A DNA stretch of 64,000 nt from Lichina pygmaea (lineage: Eukaryota > Ascomycota > Lichinomycetes > Lichinales > Lichinaceae): NCBI GenBank assembly GCA_963422465.1, contig OY730175.1, forward strand, positions 186,001-250,000. The letters are read 5' to 3'. The number at the start of each line of letters is the position of its first letter. The first letter of the stretch is position 1. The notes under the pieces were generated by a model that ran no database searches, was not told where the DNA came from, and was given only the letters and a program-made list of their open reading frames with translations. Position numbers and translations under genes: made by a program. This document shows, piece after piece, positions 44,299-56,259 of the stretch.

Positions 44299-45706
44299 AT
44301 GGCAGACATTCCGAGTTATGTGTTTGAACACGGTCAGTCTGACGATTGCACTCGCCAATCAATCGCATCTCCCATCCGCAGCCATGCCATCATGCCGCAG
44401 GCGACGGGCTGTGCTAACTCGAGACCCCCCGGCGAAACAGCGCCCAAGATCTGGCTCCATTCCCAGGACCCTTACCGGCCGACGGACATCCACACTTTTG
44501 TGCAGCGCACGCGCCCGCAGATCAACTTCGCGCCGCTGGAGGGCGTGTCGCAACCCTTGGATCTCAACAACCTCGACACGCTCAACGGCTTCGGTCCGAA
44601 CGAAGGCCGCGATGTCCATCTGACCTCGGTCGACGACATCACTCAGGATCCTGACTGGATCAAGGGCTCGACTCCAGATGCCTCGGGCGTAATCAACGGC
44701 CAGATCACAGGCGCGATCGTCTTCCATGATCGCGGCGGGGGCGTGACCGATGCGTTCTATTTCTGCTTTTGGGCGTGAGTGCCGTCGCCTCGGTTGCGCA
44801 ATCTCTCCTGCGTTTCCGACTCTAGAGGCGGCGGGAACGAGGCAGGGAAGAGGCCTGAGGAATTTCAGACCGATGCTGATGGCTCGACAGATTCAATCGC
44901 GGCAATACCGTGTTTGGCTTCGAGATTGGAAGTCATTTCGGGGACTGGTAATCCGCCCGATGACATGCCGCAGCTATAGGCGAGTCACGTCAGTGTTGCT
45001 GATCAGCCGCGTTGCGTCTCCGGAGCAAGGGAGCACATGGCGATTCGATTCCGCGACGGCCAGCCGGAGGCGCTGTGGTACAGTCAGCATGCCACTGGCC
45101 AGGCCTTTACGTATCGTGCCGCCGAGAAAGAGGGCAAACGAGTCAGTGCCGACTCCGACCCCGACTCCGGCTCCGCAGCTTCCTAGAGACGCGTAGCTGA
45201 TGCGGTCCTCTCTCTCCAGCCGATCGGCTACTGCTCGAATGGGTCTCATGCGATCTATGCCACCACAGGGTTCTTTCCCCAGTCCTCTTGTGCTATTCGA
45301 CTCGAGAGAGAGTCTCCTCGATCAAGCCATTGACGACACTGCTCCCAGGCGCCACGACCACACGATTCCCAACTTTAACCTCCCGATCGGGCCCTTGCTG
45401 GACTACTGCGACCGCGGCATCCTCTGGGATCCGCTCCCCAGCTCCTATCGATACGTGTACGACGCCGGGCGATTTCGTCCCGCCGACGGGGCCGTCCACC
45501 CCACGGCCTACCTGCGCTTCAACGGCCGCTGGGGCGACCAGCAGTACCCGGACTCGGACCCGCGCCAGCGCAAGGTCTTGGGCATCGGTCTGACGGCCAA
45601 GTTCGGCCGCGGGCCGACCGGTCCCCGCAACAAGCAGCTCGACCGGCGCAACATCTGCCCGGACAATGTCAGTCCGTGCTGGGTCCGGCCATTCTTGACA
45701 CCTTGA
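44299..45706 (+). CDS. Vps62-like (DUF946) protein, six exons
   Basis: Exons 44299-44332, 44441-44774, 44891-44947, 45030-45141, 45220-45269 and 45349-45706 give 314 residues with all phases closing. Family landmarks appear in order: VFEHAPKIWLHSQDPYRPTDI, then AFYFCFWAFNRGNTVFGFEIG, GDWEHMAIRF, GSHAIYATTG, HDHTIPNFNLP and GPTGPRNKQLDRRNIC near the end. Vps62-related proteins were named from a yeast vacuolar sorting phenotype, and their biochemical role is unclear. No signal peptide or membrane span is seen. Intron lengths are 108, 116, 82, 78 and 79. Four donors are standard (GTCAGT, GTGAGT, GTAATC, GTCAGT). The fifth, GTTCTT, is weak but needed to join GlyArg-HisAspHis. Confidence 0.85.
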
Positions 45707-47438
45707 TGGCGCGGTGGCAAGGTCAACCGGGCCAGTTCAAGGTCGTCATTCGAACTGCGTCACGCCCGGCGCAGTCCTTTTGGCTTCACTGACTTGGATT
45801 CACGAGACATGATGCAACGGATCAGTTCTCTTACTCTCTCAATCTGACGAAGCAGCTAGAGTTTTCCATTATCGGCGTCAATATCAAGGAGACAGGCTCT
45901 CCGTCTCCGCATCCTTCGTCACCTCTTACTTCGCCTCCTAACAAGAGCTTATTCAACATATGCTCCTCTACATACGTACCAGGAACCGACTCACAACAAC
46001 ATCTATCAATCGAGGTCCTACACCTTGGATATCTAGCGCAGACCCCTGACCGTCTGCCCTGGAGGTTTCCTTGCCCCGTTTCATAGATTCCCTGAATAAT
46101 CTAGCCTAGCTAGATTTTAAAAAAGTGTTGGACTTTGATACAATACAATTACATCTTGGTCATGGCATCTTTCTACCGGTACATACAGTACGGTACGCAC
46201 AACAGTTCAGTGTCAGCCCTCTCCACCATTGACCGCTCCAAGATCGAATGTCAGTCAGCTCAACGGACTCGGAAGCTCTACTTCTGAAAATGTAGCCGTC
46301 ATGCTATAACTTCTACCGCACAATCGCATGCGTGTTCAGGTGCAAGTGCTGATCTGTGCCCCCAACATTTACATCTGCTTTGTCTGTGATACCGTCTTGC
46401 TCAAGGACGATTCCTCTTTTCAGGCTACAGTCCGTTGCGTGTAATCAGGATTTAACCACATGATTGCTCCAAGTCACCCGGCCCCAGCTCCTGCCAGAAT
46501 AGCAGCAGCTGAAACACGCGCAGTCCAACAGGCGTCATTTGCTTGGGCACCCAGCAATCCCAGCAATCTCGCAGCTGCAGCCAAATTGCCGACGTGATGC
46601 ACAGCGATTAAGTCGTAGGCGAGCATGCCTGGTGCTGACGCAGCATCGGGACCGTTGCACGAGCTGGCCTCTCTCGTCGTCCGTACCGGTAGACCGGGAG
46701 ACTGCCAAAAGCGCCCTGTGCGGTGCCGTACAGTCGGTACGTATACGACCGTGGTTGCGGCGCGAGACTCCAATCACGCCGCTCCAAGAGTCAAGCTCTT
46801 CCCCAGATTAAAGGTGCGAAACCTCGCGCCCGGAGGAAAAGAAAAGGCCCCCCCTGATCAGCTTCGTTATTTCCAGCCACCGGAAAGCGCGACTTCTTCT
46901 CTCTCGGCCTTCTGGACGTCGTTCAAATCATCCAGTCCGCTCTTTCCAAACTAATCAACCGTCAGTCAGCTGTTGTCTCAGGCGCATCCGATATCACTAT
47001 CAATTGTGACAGACAGACTCGAAGCTGCCGCTCCTGCTGCCGCTCCTAGCGGCGTCGGGAAGTCAGCCCGTCGTGCTGCTTGATCGAACCCGAACCCGAA
47101 CCCTGACGTCGACCTCGACCTCGACCTCGACGCGAAGACTCGCCAGGTTCTGCCGCTTGACGACTCCACCGGTGGCAGAGCCTTCGAGCCTCCGCGACGC
47201 GGATCAGGCTGTCCCTCGGGTCGATCTGCTCGCCGAGCCTTGGACCGACGCAGAACCAGCGCGGGGCCCGAGCTCTCGATTGTCAGCCCGGTTAGCGGCA
47301 GGAACGACCTTCCCGGTCGCGACCGACCGACCGACCGACCGGGCAGAACACACGTTGCGCTTGCCCGTTGAGATCGGGTCTTGACCGTCGCTTGGCTGGG
47401 AAGTCTCGACTCACTTGGTGAGACGATCAAACGGCGAC
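45707..47438. other. Intergenic region between Vps62-like and septin-like genes
   Basis: About 1.7 kb without a supported gene. 47085-47137 has short tandem runs of CGAACC and TCGACC, and 47316-47341 a (CGAC)n run; both lie in the probable promoter and leader of the septin-like gene. Confidence 0.6.
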
Positions 47439-49299
47439 ATGGTGAGCCTCGCCCGAGCCCGGCCGTCGACGCCCGGCAAGTCAACGCGCCACGAAGACGG
47501 TCCGGCGCCGCCTGTCCCCGAAGGCCGATCCATGTCTCCGCCACCGGAGCCGGCTCAACGTCGAACGAGTTTCAACTTCCTTCGTCGGAGCAAGTCGGGC
47601 GAGACGCTGTCGCGTCGAAGCGCTTCTGGTTCGAAGATCGTCAAGAGACAGCAGGTCGCGCAACAACAAGAGCGGTCGCGCCGGCAACAGGAGACCGCTG
47701 CCCAGACGCCGCCAGCGCTGCCGACGCTGCCGGTGCTGCGACCTCCGCCCCCGATGAACACCTTTGGCGACGAGAACGGCTCGGGCACACCGCCTCGACA
47801 GGGACTCAAGGTGCCGACGATGTCGTATTTCAGGGGCGCTCCGTACACAGACCCGCCGACGGCTCCTCCTTCGGTGCCGATCCCGCCCATCCCGGACAGC
47901 GACCCTCGAGGCCGCAGCGAGAGCATGGCCCACCGGGGTCGGTACAGCTACGCGAGCAGCGTCGTGAGCACCGTCAACGGCCCGCGCCGCGTGCGTCGGA
48001 GGAGGGACCCCACGCCCTACAAGTGAGTGCGCCCGGCGCGGCCATGTCGATGGCGCTTTCGCTGACGCGGCCGACAGCATCCTGGTCCTCGGTGCCAAGA
48101 GCAGCGGCAAGACGGCCTTTCTGAACTTCCTGCGGACGTCGCTCGCGCGGCCGTCGAAGAAGAAGCGCGGCCACGTGGCGGCGGTGCAGGAGACCGAGGC
48201 CGAACGAGGCGCGGGCCAGGCCAAACGGCCAGCCTCGGCCCATCCGGCCTTCAGCTCGCACTTCCTCGAGACCGAGATCGACGGGGAGCGGGTCGGACTG
48301 ACGCTGTGGGATTCGGACGGGCTCGAGAAGGGCATCGTCGGCCTTCAGCTCCGCGAACTGAACTCCTTCCTCCAGAGCAAGTTCGCCGAGACGCTCGACG
48401 AGGAGATGAAGGTCGTGCGCTCGCCCGGCATCCAAGACAGCCACATCCACTGCGTCTTCCTCCTGCTGGATCCCGCGAGACTCGACGCGAACATCGCCGC
48501 GGCCCGGAAGAGGTCGCGCGCACCGCAGCCGAGCGGCGTCAACGGGGTCGGTGCTCGGGCCCCGCCTGTCGTCGGGGGGCTCGACGACGAGTTCGACCTC
48601 CAGGTGCTGCGAGCGCTCCGGGGCAAGACGACGGTCGTGCCCGTCATCAGCAAGGCCGACACGATAACGATGGCGCACATGGCCTTCCTCAAGAGAGCGG
48701 TGTGGACCAGCGTCAAGAACGCGCGCCTGCATCTTCTCGAGGCGCTGGGAGTGGACGACTCGGACGTCGATGCCGGCGACAGCGCCGCCGACGACGACGA
48801 CGACGACGACGACGACAATGACGCCGCATCCGACGGTGGCGACGATGACAGGTCGTCCGCGAGCGTGCTCGTCCGGCAGTCGAACGTCGACGCCGACACG
48901 ACGGACGAGAACGAGCCGCCGCCGGGAAGCGCCCAGTCGTCTCCCGCGACGGACAAGACGCAGCTGAAGATGAAGAAGAGGAGGAAGAAGGAGAAGGAGA
49001 AGGAGAAGAAGAAGAAGAAGGGCGGCGTCTCGGACCCTCTCTCTCGACAGTCGGCGTCTCCACTGCCGCTGCTTCCGCTGTCGATCATCTCGCCCGACGA
49101 GTACGACATCGAGGAAGGCTTCGTGGGCCGGCGGTTCGCGTGGGGCGTCGCGGACCCGTACGACGGCGACCACTGCGATTTCGGCAAGCTCAAGGAGGCC
49201 GTCTTCGCCGACTGGCGTCGTGACCTGCGCGACGCCAGCAAAGAGATGTGGTACGAGCGCTGGAGGACCGAGAGGCTGAGGCGGAACACCAAGGGCTGA
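47439..49299 (+). CDS. Septin-domain GTPase with disordered N-terminus
   Basis: Exons 47439-48022 and 48078-49299 (55-base intron) give 601 residues. Residues 1-190 are Pro/Ser/Arg-rich and look disordered. The G domain follows: P-loop GAKSSGKT (200-207), DSDG as the G3 DxxG (273-276), the septin-type DSHIHCVFLLLDP, and SKAD as G4 (386-389). After a D-rich run (near 432-443) and a K/E-rich run comes HCDFGKLKEAVF...MWYERWRTERL, the usual end of the septin G domain. Septins bind GTP and form filaments at septa and the cell cortex. The long acidic and basic block sits between G4 and the terminal part, where classical septins have a short segment. There is no clear coiled-coil tail. It therefore resembles the divergent septin-like proteins of filamentous fungi and not the core Cdc3/10/11/12 types. 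Confidence 0.85.
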
Positions 49300-49837
49300 C
49301 GTCGGCCGTCTCGATGCGTCTGTCGGATCGGGGACGTGGCTGCCCGTGCACGTCTTGGTTGAGGAGGTGGCCGTCCGTGCATATCTTGATCGGAGACGGC
49401 GGACCGGAGGATATCGACTGGAGAGGGAGTGTGGCGCGATGGGGAGATGAGGGGGTGGAGATGGACGTGCGAGGAAGGAGGGTAGCATTCCTCTGCTCTG
49501 GCGTATGCGCAAGGGGGGGGGAGGTTGTCTGCATTGGTTTGGCTTGGTTTGGCTTGGGCTTGGTGTGGCTTGGTGCGGCTCACCTTGGTTTGGCTCGACT
49601 TGGCTCGACTTGGCTCGACTTGGGGGCTTAATTACACCACGACATACGTATCAGGGCCGAACATGCAGCAGCAGCTTTTTTTTTCCACTCAGTTGGAATT
49701 GTATAACATGATACCACCACTTGTTTAATTTTACTCTCTCCTGTCTCTTCCCTCTTCTCCTCCTCCTCTCCTCATCTTTTCCTTTCACTTCTCTTCTTCT
49801 CACCTTCCTCTCGTCTCGTGTTTTTTCTTTCCTTTCC
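49300..49837. other. Intergenic region with TTGGCT-type tandem repeats
   Basis: 49530-49622 consists of variants of TTGGTTTGGC and three close copies of TTGGCTCGAC. The remainder (49700-49830) is pyrimidine-rich. No gene seen. Confidence 0.6.
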
Positions 49838-50115
49838 TGTTGACCGGGGAATCTACTCCGTACGGAGACTTGCCCGAGGATGGATTTGCAGGGGTGCACG
49901 GAGCAGGGAGCAGGGAGCAGGGAGCAGGGAGCAGGGAGCAGCCTCCCCCCTGAGCGACGGCTAAATTGTCGTCGGCAGGCACGTGACCAGCCTGCAGAGT
50001 GTTCCTCCTCTTCTTCTCTGTCGTCGCTCCTAGATTTTCGTCGGACAAGAGAGACGAATCTACGTTACACAGTTGACCGGTTGTCAGCTATCAGCACCTC
50101 TCCACATAGTCGACC
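49838..50115 (+). repeat. Dispersed repeat, copy 2 (empty-site copy)
   Basis: Matches 8535-8940 but lacks the 154-base LTR. It contains instead a CTACTCCGTACGGAGAC palindrome (49852-49869) and a GGAGCAG minisatellite. Confidence 0.75.
49900..49941 (+). repeat. GGAGCAG minisatellite (six copies)
   Basis: Six perfect head-to-tail 7-base units. The equivalent point in copy 1 has no expansion. Confidence 0.93.
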
Positions 50116-50351
50116 GGTTGTCAGTTTTCATTTCCTCTTTCCCTTCTTCTTTCTCTTCTTCCTTTCTCTCCTCTCTTCTTTTCACCTCTCTCTTCCTCTC
50201 ACTTTCTCTTGTCAAGTATTCCTTCTTTTCTTTCTTCTTGTCTTTCCCTTTCTTCTTCCTCTTCTTCTCTTTTTTTTCTACAACTTTTCAAACCCCTACC
50301 TCAGTCAGGTGCCATGGGGGATGGCTGGCCCAGGTCACTTTTGTGACAACT
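50116..50351 (+). repeat. Pyrimidine-rich tract
   Basis: 50120-50285 is almost entirely C and T on the plus strand, with irregular TTCCTTTCTC units. No coding content. Confidence 0.7.
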
Positions 50352-51789
50352 AATCACCAAACTAGGCCTGCGACGACTCAAACCTCCACGCGGTGCAGGC
50401 TGGGAACCTCGGGGCAGCGATGGCAGGCAGTCTCCCAAGCTGCTTGTAGTCGCTGCACCGAGAGCTAATTGAGTCACCGGTCGAGCTGCTGGTGCCCGTG
50501 GAGCGACGGGCCCCGGAGGTGTCGCGCAGGCACCCTGGACGCCCCCGTGAAGCAACATCAGCAGAACAGAGGACTGCGACCAAACTGGTTATGAAAACCA
50601 CCCGACGGATGTCTACCGTGTACGCTACGGCCCGAAGCCAGCCCTGCAGCTGGTGGATGTGAAGTCTAGGCATCCGACAGGGCACCTCTGGAGTAGTCGA
50701 GAGGAGTTCTCATCGCACACCCCCCTTCTAGCAGAGTCTCTAGCAGCTAATGCATCGAGGATCTTGTTCTAGGAGGGGAGCAATATCTGCACCGCGGCAT
50801 TGTTAATCAAACGGGGAATACGTGTTCAAGAAGGCGAGCAGGCAGCCCGGAGGAAGCCCGCCGCTCCAGTGCCTAAGGGCCGTGTGATAGCCAAAGTGCT
50901 GGCTTGATGGTTTTGCCTAAGGCCTTGCCACAGGTTCCCTTCGGACTGCCTGTGGACCAGGGCTGGGGCACTGGAGATTCTCTGTTCGGAGGTTCTCTGT
51001 TCAGAGGTTCTCCGGTGGGTCACCACGTACAACCGGGGCCCCACAGGCGACAGCGGGCAGATTGAGACTCCTCCCTACTTGGTTAGTGGGCTGGAAAGGT
51101 GGTCCTGCAGGTGCTGGCATGGCCTGCAGGGTCCGTAGAGCCTGCGAGGCATGGTCAGCCTCTGTACAAGAGATCTACAGAGGTAACGTGAAACAGCAAG
51201 AGCTGCGGGGTGTGGCATATAATGGCAGTGATGGCAGTAGGGTCTGGGCCTACTTCAAGACTGTCTATATGGCCCGAGAGGACAGAAGCGCATACCAGTC
51301 TGTACAGAGTGCAGGCTCAGGCTGCAAATGACGGGCTCAAGGAGCAAACTACAGTTGGAGTGTGGGCTCCAGGCTGGCAACCCGGCACTCCAAAGCAGGA
51401 CCTAGGGGTGAGCGTACACAGCAGAGTGCAAAAGGTCTCAGGACTGCGGGGAAGTGTGGCAGAGACCCTGCACAGGATGTCGACTCTGTGCTATGCCTTG
51501 GCATAGCTCAACTGTGGCCACGTACTGACAGCACTTCTCAGATGGACAGCCAGCTTCCTGAAGGATTGCCAAACCTCCTGTCAAGGGCTAGACGTCGATG
51601 ACAATCAATAGATTCCTATTGTACAAGAAGGTAAAGCTGCAGAAGAGAAATGCAGCGCAGACAGGTAAAAACACGAAAAAGTGGCGCGAAGTCAGCTGAC
51701 TTGCCGCGTGGCCACGTGACTTAGCGGTGCTTGCGGTCTGCCCTGTGACACCTCCCTAGTTCTGGGGTGATGGCAGAGCGACACTCACC

Positions 51790-53140
51790 AGGTGTCCACC
51801 GGCATACCACAAGAGTTCCCAGTCTCCCCAATCCTTTTCCTATTCTTCAACAAGGATCTGGTCAACTTCTGCACTCAAGGAACCATAAAGGTGTCAGCTA
51901 TTGGCTTCATTGACAATGTCAACATCCTAGTGGTTGGCAACAGCACAGAAAGCAACTGCCAAGTGCTTGAACACATCCACCACAGCTGCACTGCCTGGGC
52001 CCACCACCACAGAGCCACCTTCACACCACACAAATACAAGTTGATGCACCTGACTTGTTCTCCAAGGTGATTCAACATGGCTGCAGGTGTCAACCTGGAG
52101 GGTACCACCAAGGCCCCGCAACCAACCCTCTGGATACTCAGCATCCTACTGGACCTGAAGCTCCGCTGGGGACTGCACATAAAGCGCACAGCTGAAAAGG
52201 CAACACAGCAAAGCTGGGCCCTCTCCACTATCACAGGATCCACCTGGGGAGCCACCTTCAACAAAGCACAGCTGATCTACAACACTGTGGTGCACCCAGT
52301 CATCACCTACAGAGCAACAGTGTGGAGCCTGTTGGACAGTCTCCTGAGGCCAGTGCACTGACACTGGATCAGAGACACCCTTGAACAGCAATAACAACAC
52401 TGCCTGTGGTCAGTCACTGGTGGCTTCAGGGCTACCAGCCAGAAGTAGCTTGAGAGTGAGGCTGCTGTCCCACCCCTCTGAGCGCACATGGCACAACTGC
52501 AGCTACAGGTGCACACCAGGATGGAAGTCTCCGGGGTCTGGACAAAGATTCAAGAGGCCTGCAAACAGCTCAAGTGTCAGCTGGCCTGACAACTGGGCTG
52601 ATGTTGCCATGCCTACATCTCACCAGGCCAGGCATGACACCGCTGGGCAGAGTCAATCCTCTGGCCTCAGCAGCCACTGGAATCCACCAAGAGGTCTCTG
52701 GGCCTGCCCCTGTGGGCTGACAGCCACCCTGCAGTCACTCCACCCCTAGGCACTCCCCCACAACCAGTCTGGCAGGCCTGCTTGCTATTGGAGCAATGGT
52801 GCTGGGAGTGATGGCACAAGCTCCACAGTGGGCCCCCACCTCAAGTCCAGCTGCTGGACCCAGATCCTGGAGGGGGAGACAACTGGAAGCCAGACAAGAT
52901 ACTGTACTGGGTGTCTCTCCAGCTTTGTGCCAGCCTATCCAAGACCCAAAGCAGCATCTTAACACAGATGCGCACAGGTAAGATTGGGCTGGCAGCCTTC
53001 CTCTGCAGGCGATGAGTCCCCAGCTTCCTGACACTGGCTTGTTGCTGCAGAGCGCAGTGGGAGACTGCCAAGCATGTTGTTCTGGAGTGCCCACACCTGC
53101 AGCAAGTACACCGCAGTCTTTACACTGCAACTGCTACTAC
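51790..53140 (+). pseudogene. LINE family 2 ORF2 remnant (RT to zinc knuckle)
   Basis: 51792-52070 reads TGIPQEFPVSPILFLFF...AIGFIDNVNILV, the RT palm with PQGSP changed to PQEFP and the catalytic FxDD changed to FIDN. 52077-52361 continues with the thumb region (NKAQLIYNTVVHPVITY). Broken frames near 52980-53140 resemble the terminal C/H knuckle (CRAQWETAKHVVLECPH). Several stops. Confidence 0.75.
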
Positions 53141-53268
53141 TGACTACCAGGTGATGATCTCGCGCCTGTGGCCTGCCACCGCCCTCACCTTGTGGGTCCT
53201 ACGCCACGGAGTTCTCTCCCAGTTCTCCTGGGCTCAGGAGCAGCTGGATACTGGTTACTAACCAGTCA

Positions 53269-53284
53269 CCCCCCCCCCCCCCCC
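53269..53284 (+). repeat. 16-base poly-C tract in the LINE 3' region
   Basis: Uninterrupted C16 between the ORF2 remnant and the (TCAA)n tail. Confidence 0.9.
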
Positions 53285-53383
53285 ATGTTCTACAGATTAC
53301 TCAAGAGGATAGCGCTGCCTGAGGCACTGCAGGGAGTTGACCCAGTGTAGCCTAGATACACTAGTGCTAGAATAGTGTAGGAA

Positions 53384-53406
53384 TTCAATCAATCAATCAA
53401 TCAATC
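53384..53406 (+). repeat. (TCAA)n tail of the family 2 LINE
   Basis: Five to six copies of TCAA end the element, merging into the TSD AATCACC. Simple-repeat tails instead of poly-A are common in fungal LINEs. Confidence 0.88.
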
Positions 53407-53678
53407 ACCAAACTAGTTTCTCTTACCCCCACTGCCAAGCTGAACCAGCTTCTATGTCCGAGAAGACCGAGTGGGGGAGCCTAATCATCGGAAGAAATAT
53501 ACTCGTAACTCTTTACAAGAGCTGCACCCAATGATCAATATCTGAGTGGAAAAAGCTTCCCCCTCATCTCACTGACCCATCCATCCATCCATTTCATGTG
53601 ATCTTTGTGGGCGCCGCCAATGTCCAATGTCCAACTTCCTCCACCCCTTTCCACCAAACACAGATATGACCAGATCGT

Positions 53679-56259
53679 TCACTTCCCACCAGGAGGAGCC
53701 CTTCTCGTGATGCAGAGCTCGGTACAGAACTCGCCAAAGTCGCCCCTGGTGGCCTCGCTGACGGCCGTGACCAGTTCCTTGCCGTACCGCACCTTGTACT
53801 CGACCTTGATCGCGTCGAGATGCGCGCGGTCCCAGTGGTACCGCACGAGCCGCGATATCAGCAGCTCCGTGCGCGACCCGCCAGACGCCGACGCCGCCGC
53901 CGATCCCCCCGCCTCGACGCTCTCCTCGAGAGCGAGCGCCTGGTGGATCAGCAGCGCGTCGCGCAACGGTCGGTTGATGGCGCCGTTGAGAATGTGCGCC
54001 ACCGTTTCGCCCTGCGTACAGTGACCGGTGTCAGAAAGCCTGCGTACGGACGGAGGGACCGTCACCGGCCGAGCTTACCACGAGGTTGGTCGACTTGCGC
54101 AGCACCTCCCTGGCAAAGTTCTTGCGGTACGTCTTCTCGTACTGCGTGAGCACCTCGCGCATGTGCATGTTGCTGCGGAGCACGACCGTCTGCAACATGG
54201 CCGTCTCGCCGCCCTGGCGCGCGACGAGGGCGTCGTGGAGCCGACGCACGTCGTCCTTGACCGCGTCGACGTAGACGTAGTGGCTCTCCTCCTGCCGGCG
54301 CTCCTCGAGCGCGAGCAGGATCGCGACCCGGAACTTGTCCGGCTTGAGCTCGGCCTTCATGCACCTCTCGAGCGAGTCGTTGTAGCGCTTGTCGCTGAAG
54401 GCGGCCTTGATCTCGCGGATCTCGGCGTTGCTGCGGCCGATGAGCGACTCGATCAGCAGCTCGCGCCGCGACGTGTTGCTCTGGTACCAGAAGTTGGCCC
54501 AGTACGCCTCGCTCTCCCACCGGCCCAGCGCCGTGGCGTAGCACGCCTTGCCGAACCCGCCCGACCCGAGCTTCATCTTCAGGTGCTTGGCGATGTTGAT
54601 GCCCTTGCCCTGCACCTTGGCGAACTTCTTGTACTCGTCGCGCAGCTGCAGCATCTGATCGTGGCTGAGCCGCGGCAGGATGTCGATGAGCGGGTCCAGC
54701 TCGACGTTGCGATGGCGCAGCGTCTCGGCCAGGTCGCGCGCGTCCCGCTCGGGATCGTAGAACTTGACCTTCTCCTTCGTCTTCTCCTTCGTCTTCTCCT
54801 TCGCCTTCTCCTTCGCCTTCTCCTTCGCCTTCTCCTTCGTCTTTTCCTCCACCTTCGACTTGCTCTCCCTCTCGGGCCGCTGCTGCTTCTTCTTCTTCTC
54901 TTCGGTCTTCTCGCGGATCTTCACCTGCACGACCCGCATGTCTCGGACCCGCTCTCGCTCCCTCGCCCGCGCCCTCTTGCGCTTGTGGTCGTCGTTGTCG
55001 TCGTCGTCGTCCGAGCCGCCCAGGCCCGAGAGAGGCGTCAGATCGCTGAGGTCGTCGTCGTCCACGGCCGACGGAAGCGCGATCGGCGACGGCATCGGCG
55101 ACATGGACTGGTAGGTGCCTCGGTAGGCCTCGAGCAGCGGAGATCCCGGAGGCGCCGCCCCGACCTCGACATGGCCGCTGGCGCCGCCGCTCACGGACAG
55201 GCGGTGCATGCGGGGACCGAGACCGGGCGACGGTGGCGCGGGAAGCGCACCTCCGCCGGGGTGCACCTCGACGACGTGCGCCTTCTCGGACCGGGACGCA
55301 GACTTCTCGGCCGCGGCTTTGACCTCGGCGGGCTTTGGCCTGGGCGCGGCGTGCTCGAAGGTCGACTCGGTGCTCTTCGGAGCGCTTTCGTCGGTGGCTG
55401 GCGTCTGAGGGTTGTAGTTGTAGCTGATCCGACCGTCCGGCTGCGCGTACTGGAACATGCTCGGCCTCGCATAGCCCATCTTGGGCTTGGCATAGTCTGG
55501 GCTGGTCGTGTTCGGATCCCTCGCACCTCGGTGGGCAGGCCCTGTCGGAGCAGCTCGGCCGGCACCAGCCGCGGTCGCAGCGAGCTCCGGCGTGTGGCCA
55601 TAGTCGTAGGCCGGAGGCGAAGCGTACGAGGGCGTCCGGTGCTGTCCCGGCGGAGGCGCGCTGGTCGGGGCGACGTAGTTTGGCGCGCCACCGTATGGAT
55701 GTGCCCCGGCGCGATCTGCGATGGGCGAACTCGGCGTCGGTGCGCTGTTCTCCACATTACGCGGGGGGTATGGGTATGTTCCTGGGTTCGCATGCTGCGG
55801 AGTGCCCTGGCCCTGTGGCGGTCGCCAATCGAAGGCGGGCTGCTGACCGTACTCCCCAAAGGCCGTCGGAGGCCCCGCCGGCGGCTGCGGGGCCGCGTAC
55901 TTGACGTAATGCTCTGGGTTGGCGTAGCTGGCGTTGACTTGACCGTGCTCGTAAGGAGTCGGCTGCGCGTAGTCCGCGTCGTGTCCGGGCTCCGGGGGAG
56001 CGGTCTGCTCGATGTCGAACTGGCGCCGCGGCGTTTGCGTATACGATGGATGAGGCATCGGCACATCGATGTGCGACGGGGGATCCGGTGCTTGCGGCAG
56101 GTCCGCGTAGCCGTACGTCGCAATCGCGTAGGGGTAGCTGCGATCAGGTTTGTCGCTCTCCTCCGGCGGCGCACGGCCTCGACCAGACGCCCGAGCCGAC
56201 AGCCTTCCCGGCGACTTGGAGCGCGACGAAGGAAAGGCGCCGGGTGCGTTCAGCGACAT
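53679..56259 (-). CDS. Annexin (fungal annexin C7-like) with YAxP-repeat N-terminus
   Basis: Exons 54079-56259 and 53679-54011 (67-base intron GTAAGC...GCAG) give 837 residues. The start MSLNAPGAFPSSRSKSPGR matches the usual fungal beginning. About residues 60-260 carry repeated Tyr-Ala-x-Pro motifs (DYAQP, SYANP, KYAAP, SYASP, DYAKP, GYARP, QYAQP). A Lys/Glu coil of repeated KAKE/KTKE follows (near 480-500). The last ~330 residues hold annexin-type helical repeats: LIDILPRLSHDQMLQLRDEYKKF, IREIKAAFSDKRYNDSLERCMKAEL, GETVAHILNGAINRPLRDALLIHQAL. Annexins bind acidic phospholipids in a Ca2+-dependent way. The classical GxGT loops are poorly kept, so calcium binding is doubtful. An upstream in-frame region to 56397 lacks an ATG. 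Confidence 0.88.
54770..54850 (-). repeat. Coding 12-base minisatellite in the annexin gene
   Basis: About seven copies of a CTTCTCCTTCGY unit (plus strand) encode the KAKE/KTKE run. Length is likely to vary among strains. Confidence 0.85.

Larger units (their letters stand above)
50366..53402 (+). mobile_element. Tad1-like LINE (family 2) with internal loss, 14-base TSD
   Basis: AATCACCAAACTAG occurs directly on both sides (50352-50365 and 53403-53416), marking one insertion. It begins GCCTGCGACGACTC, as does the copy at 10245, and ends in (TCAA)n. The interior has about 1.4 kb of 5' sequence, then RT and terminal zinc-knuckle pieces. ORF1 zinc knuckles, endonuclease and most of RT are absent, so it is a dead, deleted copy. 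Confidence 0.83.

Noticed and set aside
47974-49583. Long minus-strand frames of 400-500 codons over the septin-like gene
   Set aside because: Low-complexity shadows (poly-Ser, poly-Arg, poly-Leu) of D- and K-rich codons on the plus strand; septin motifs lie on the plus strand.
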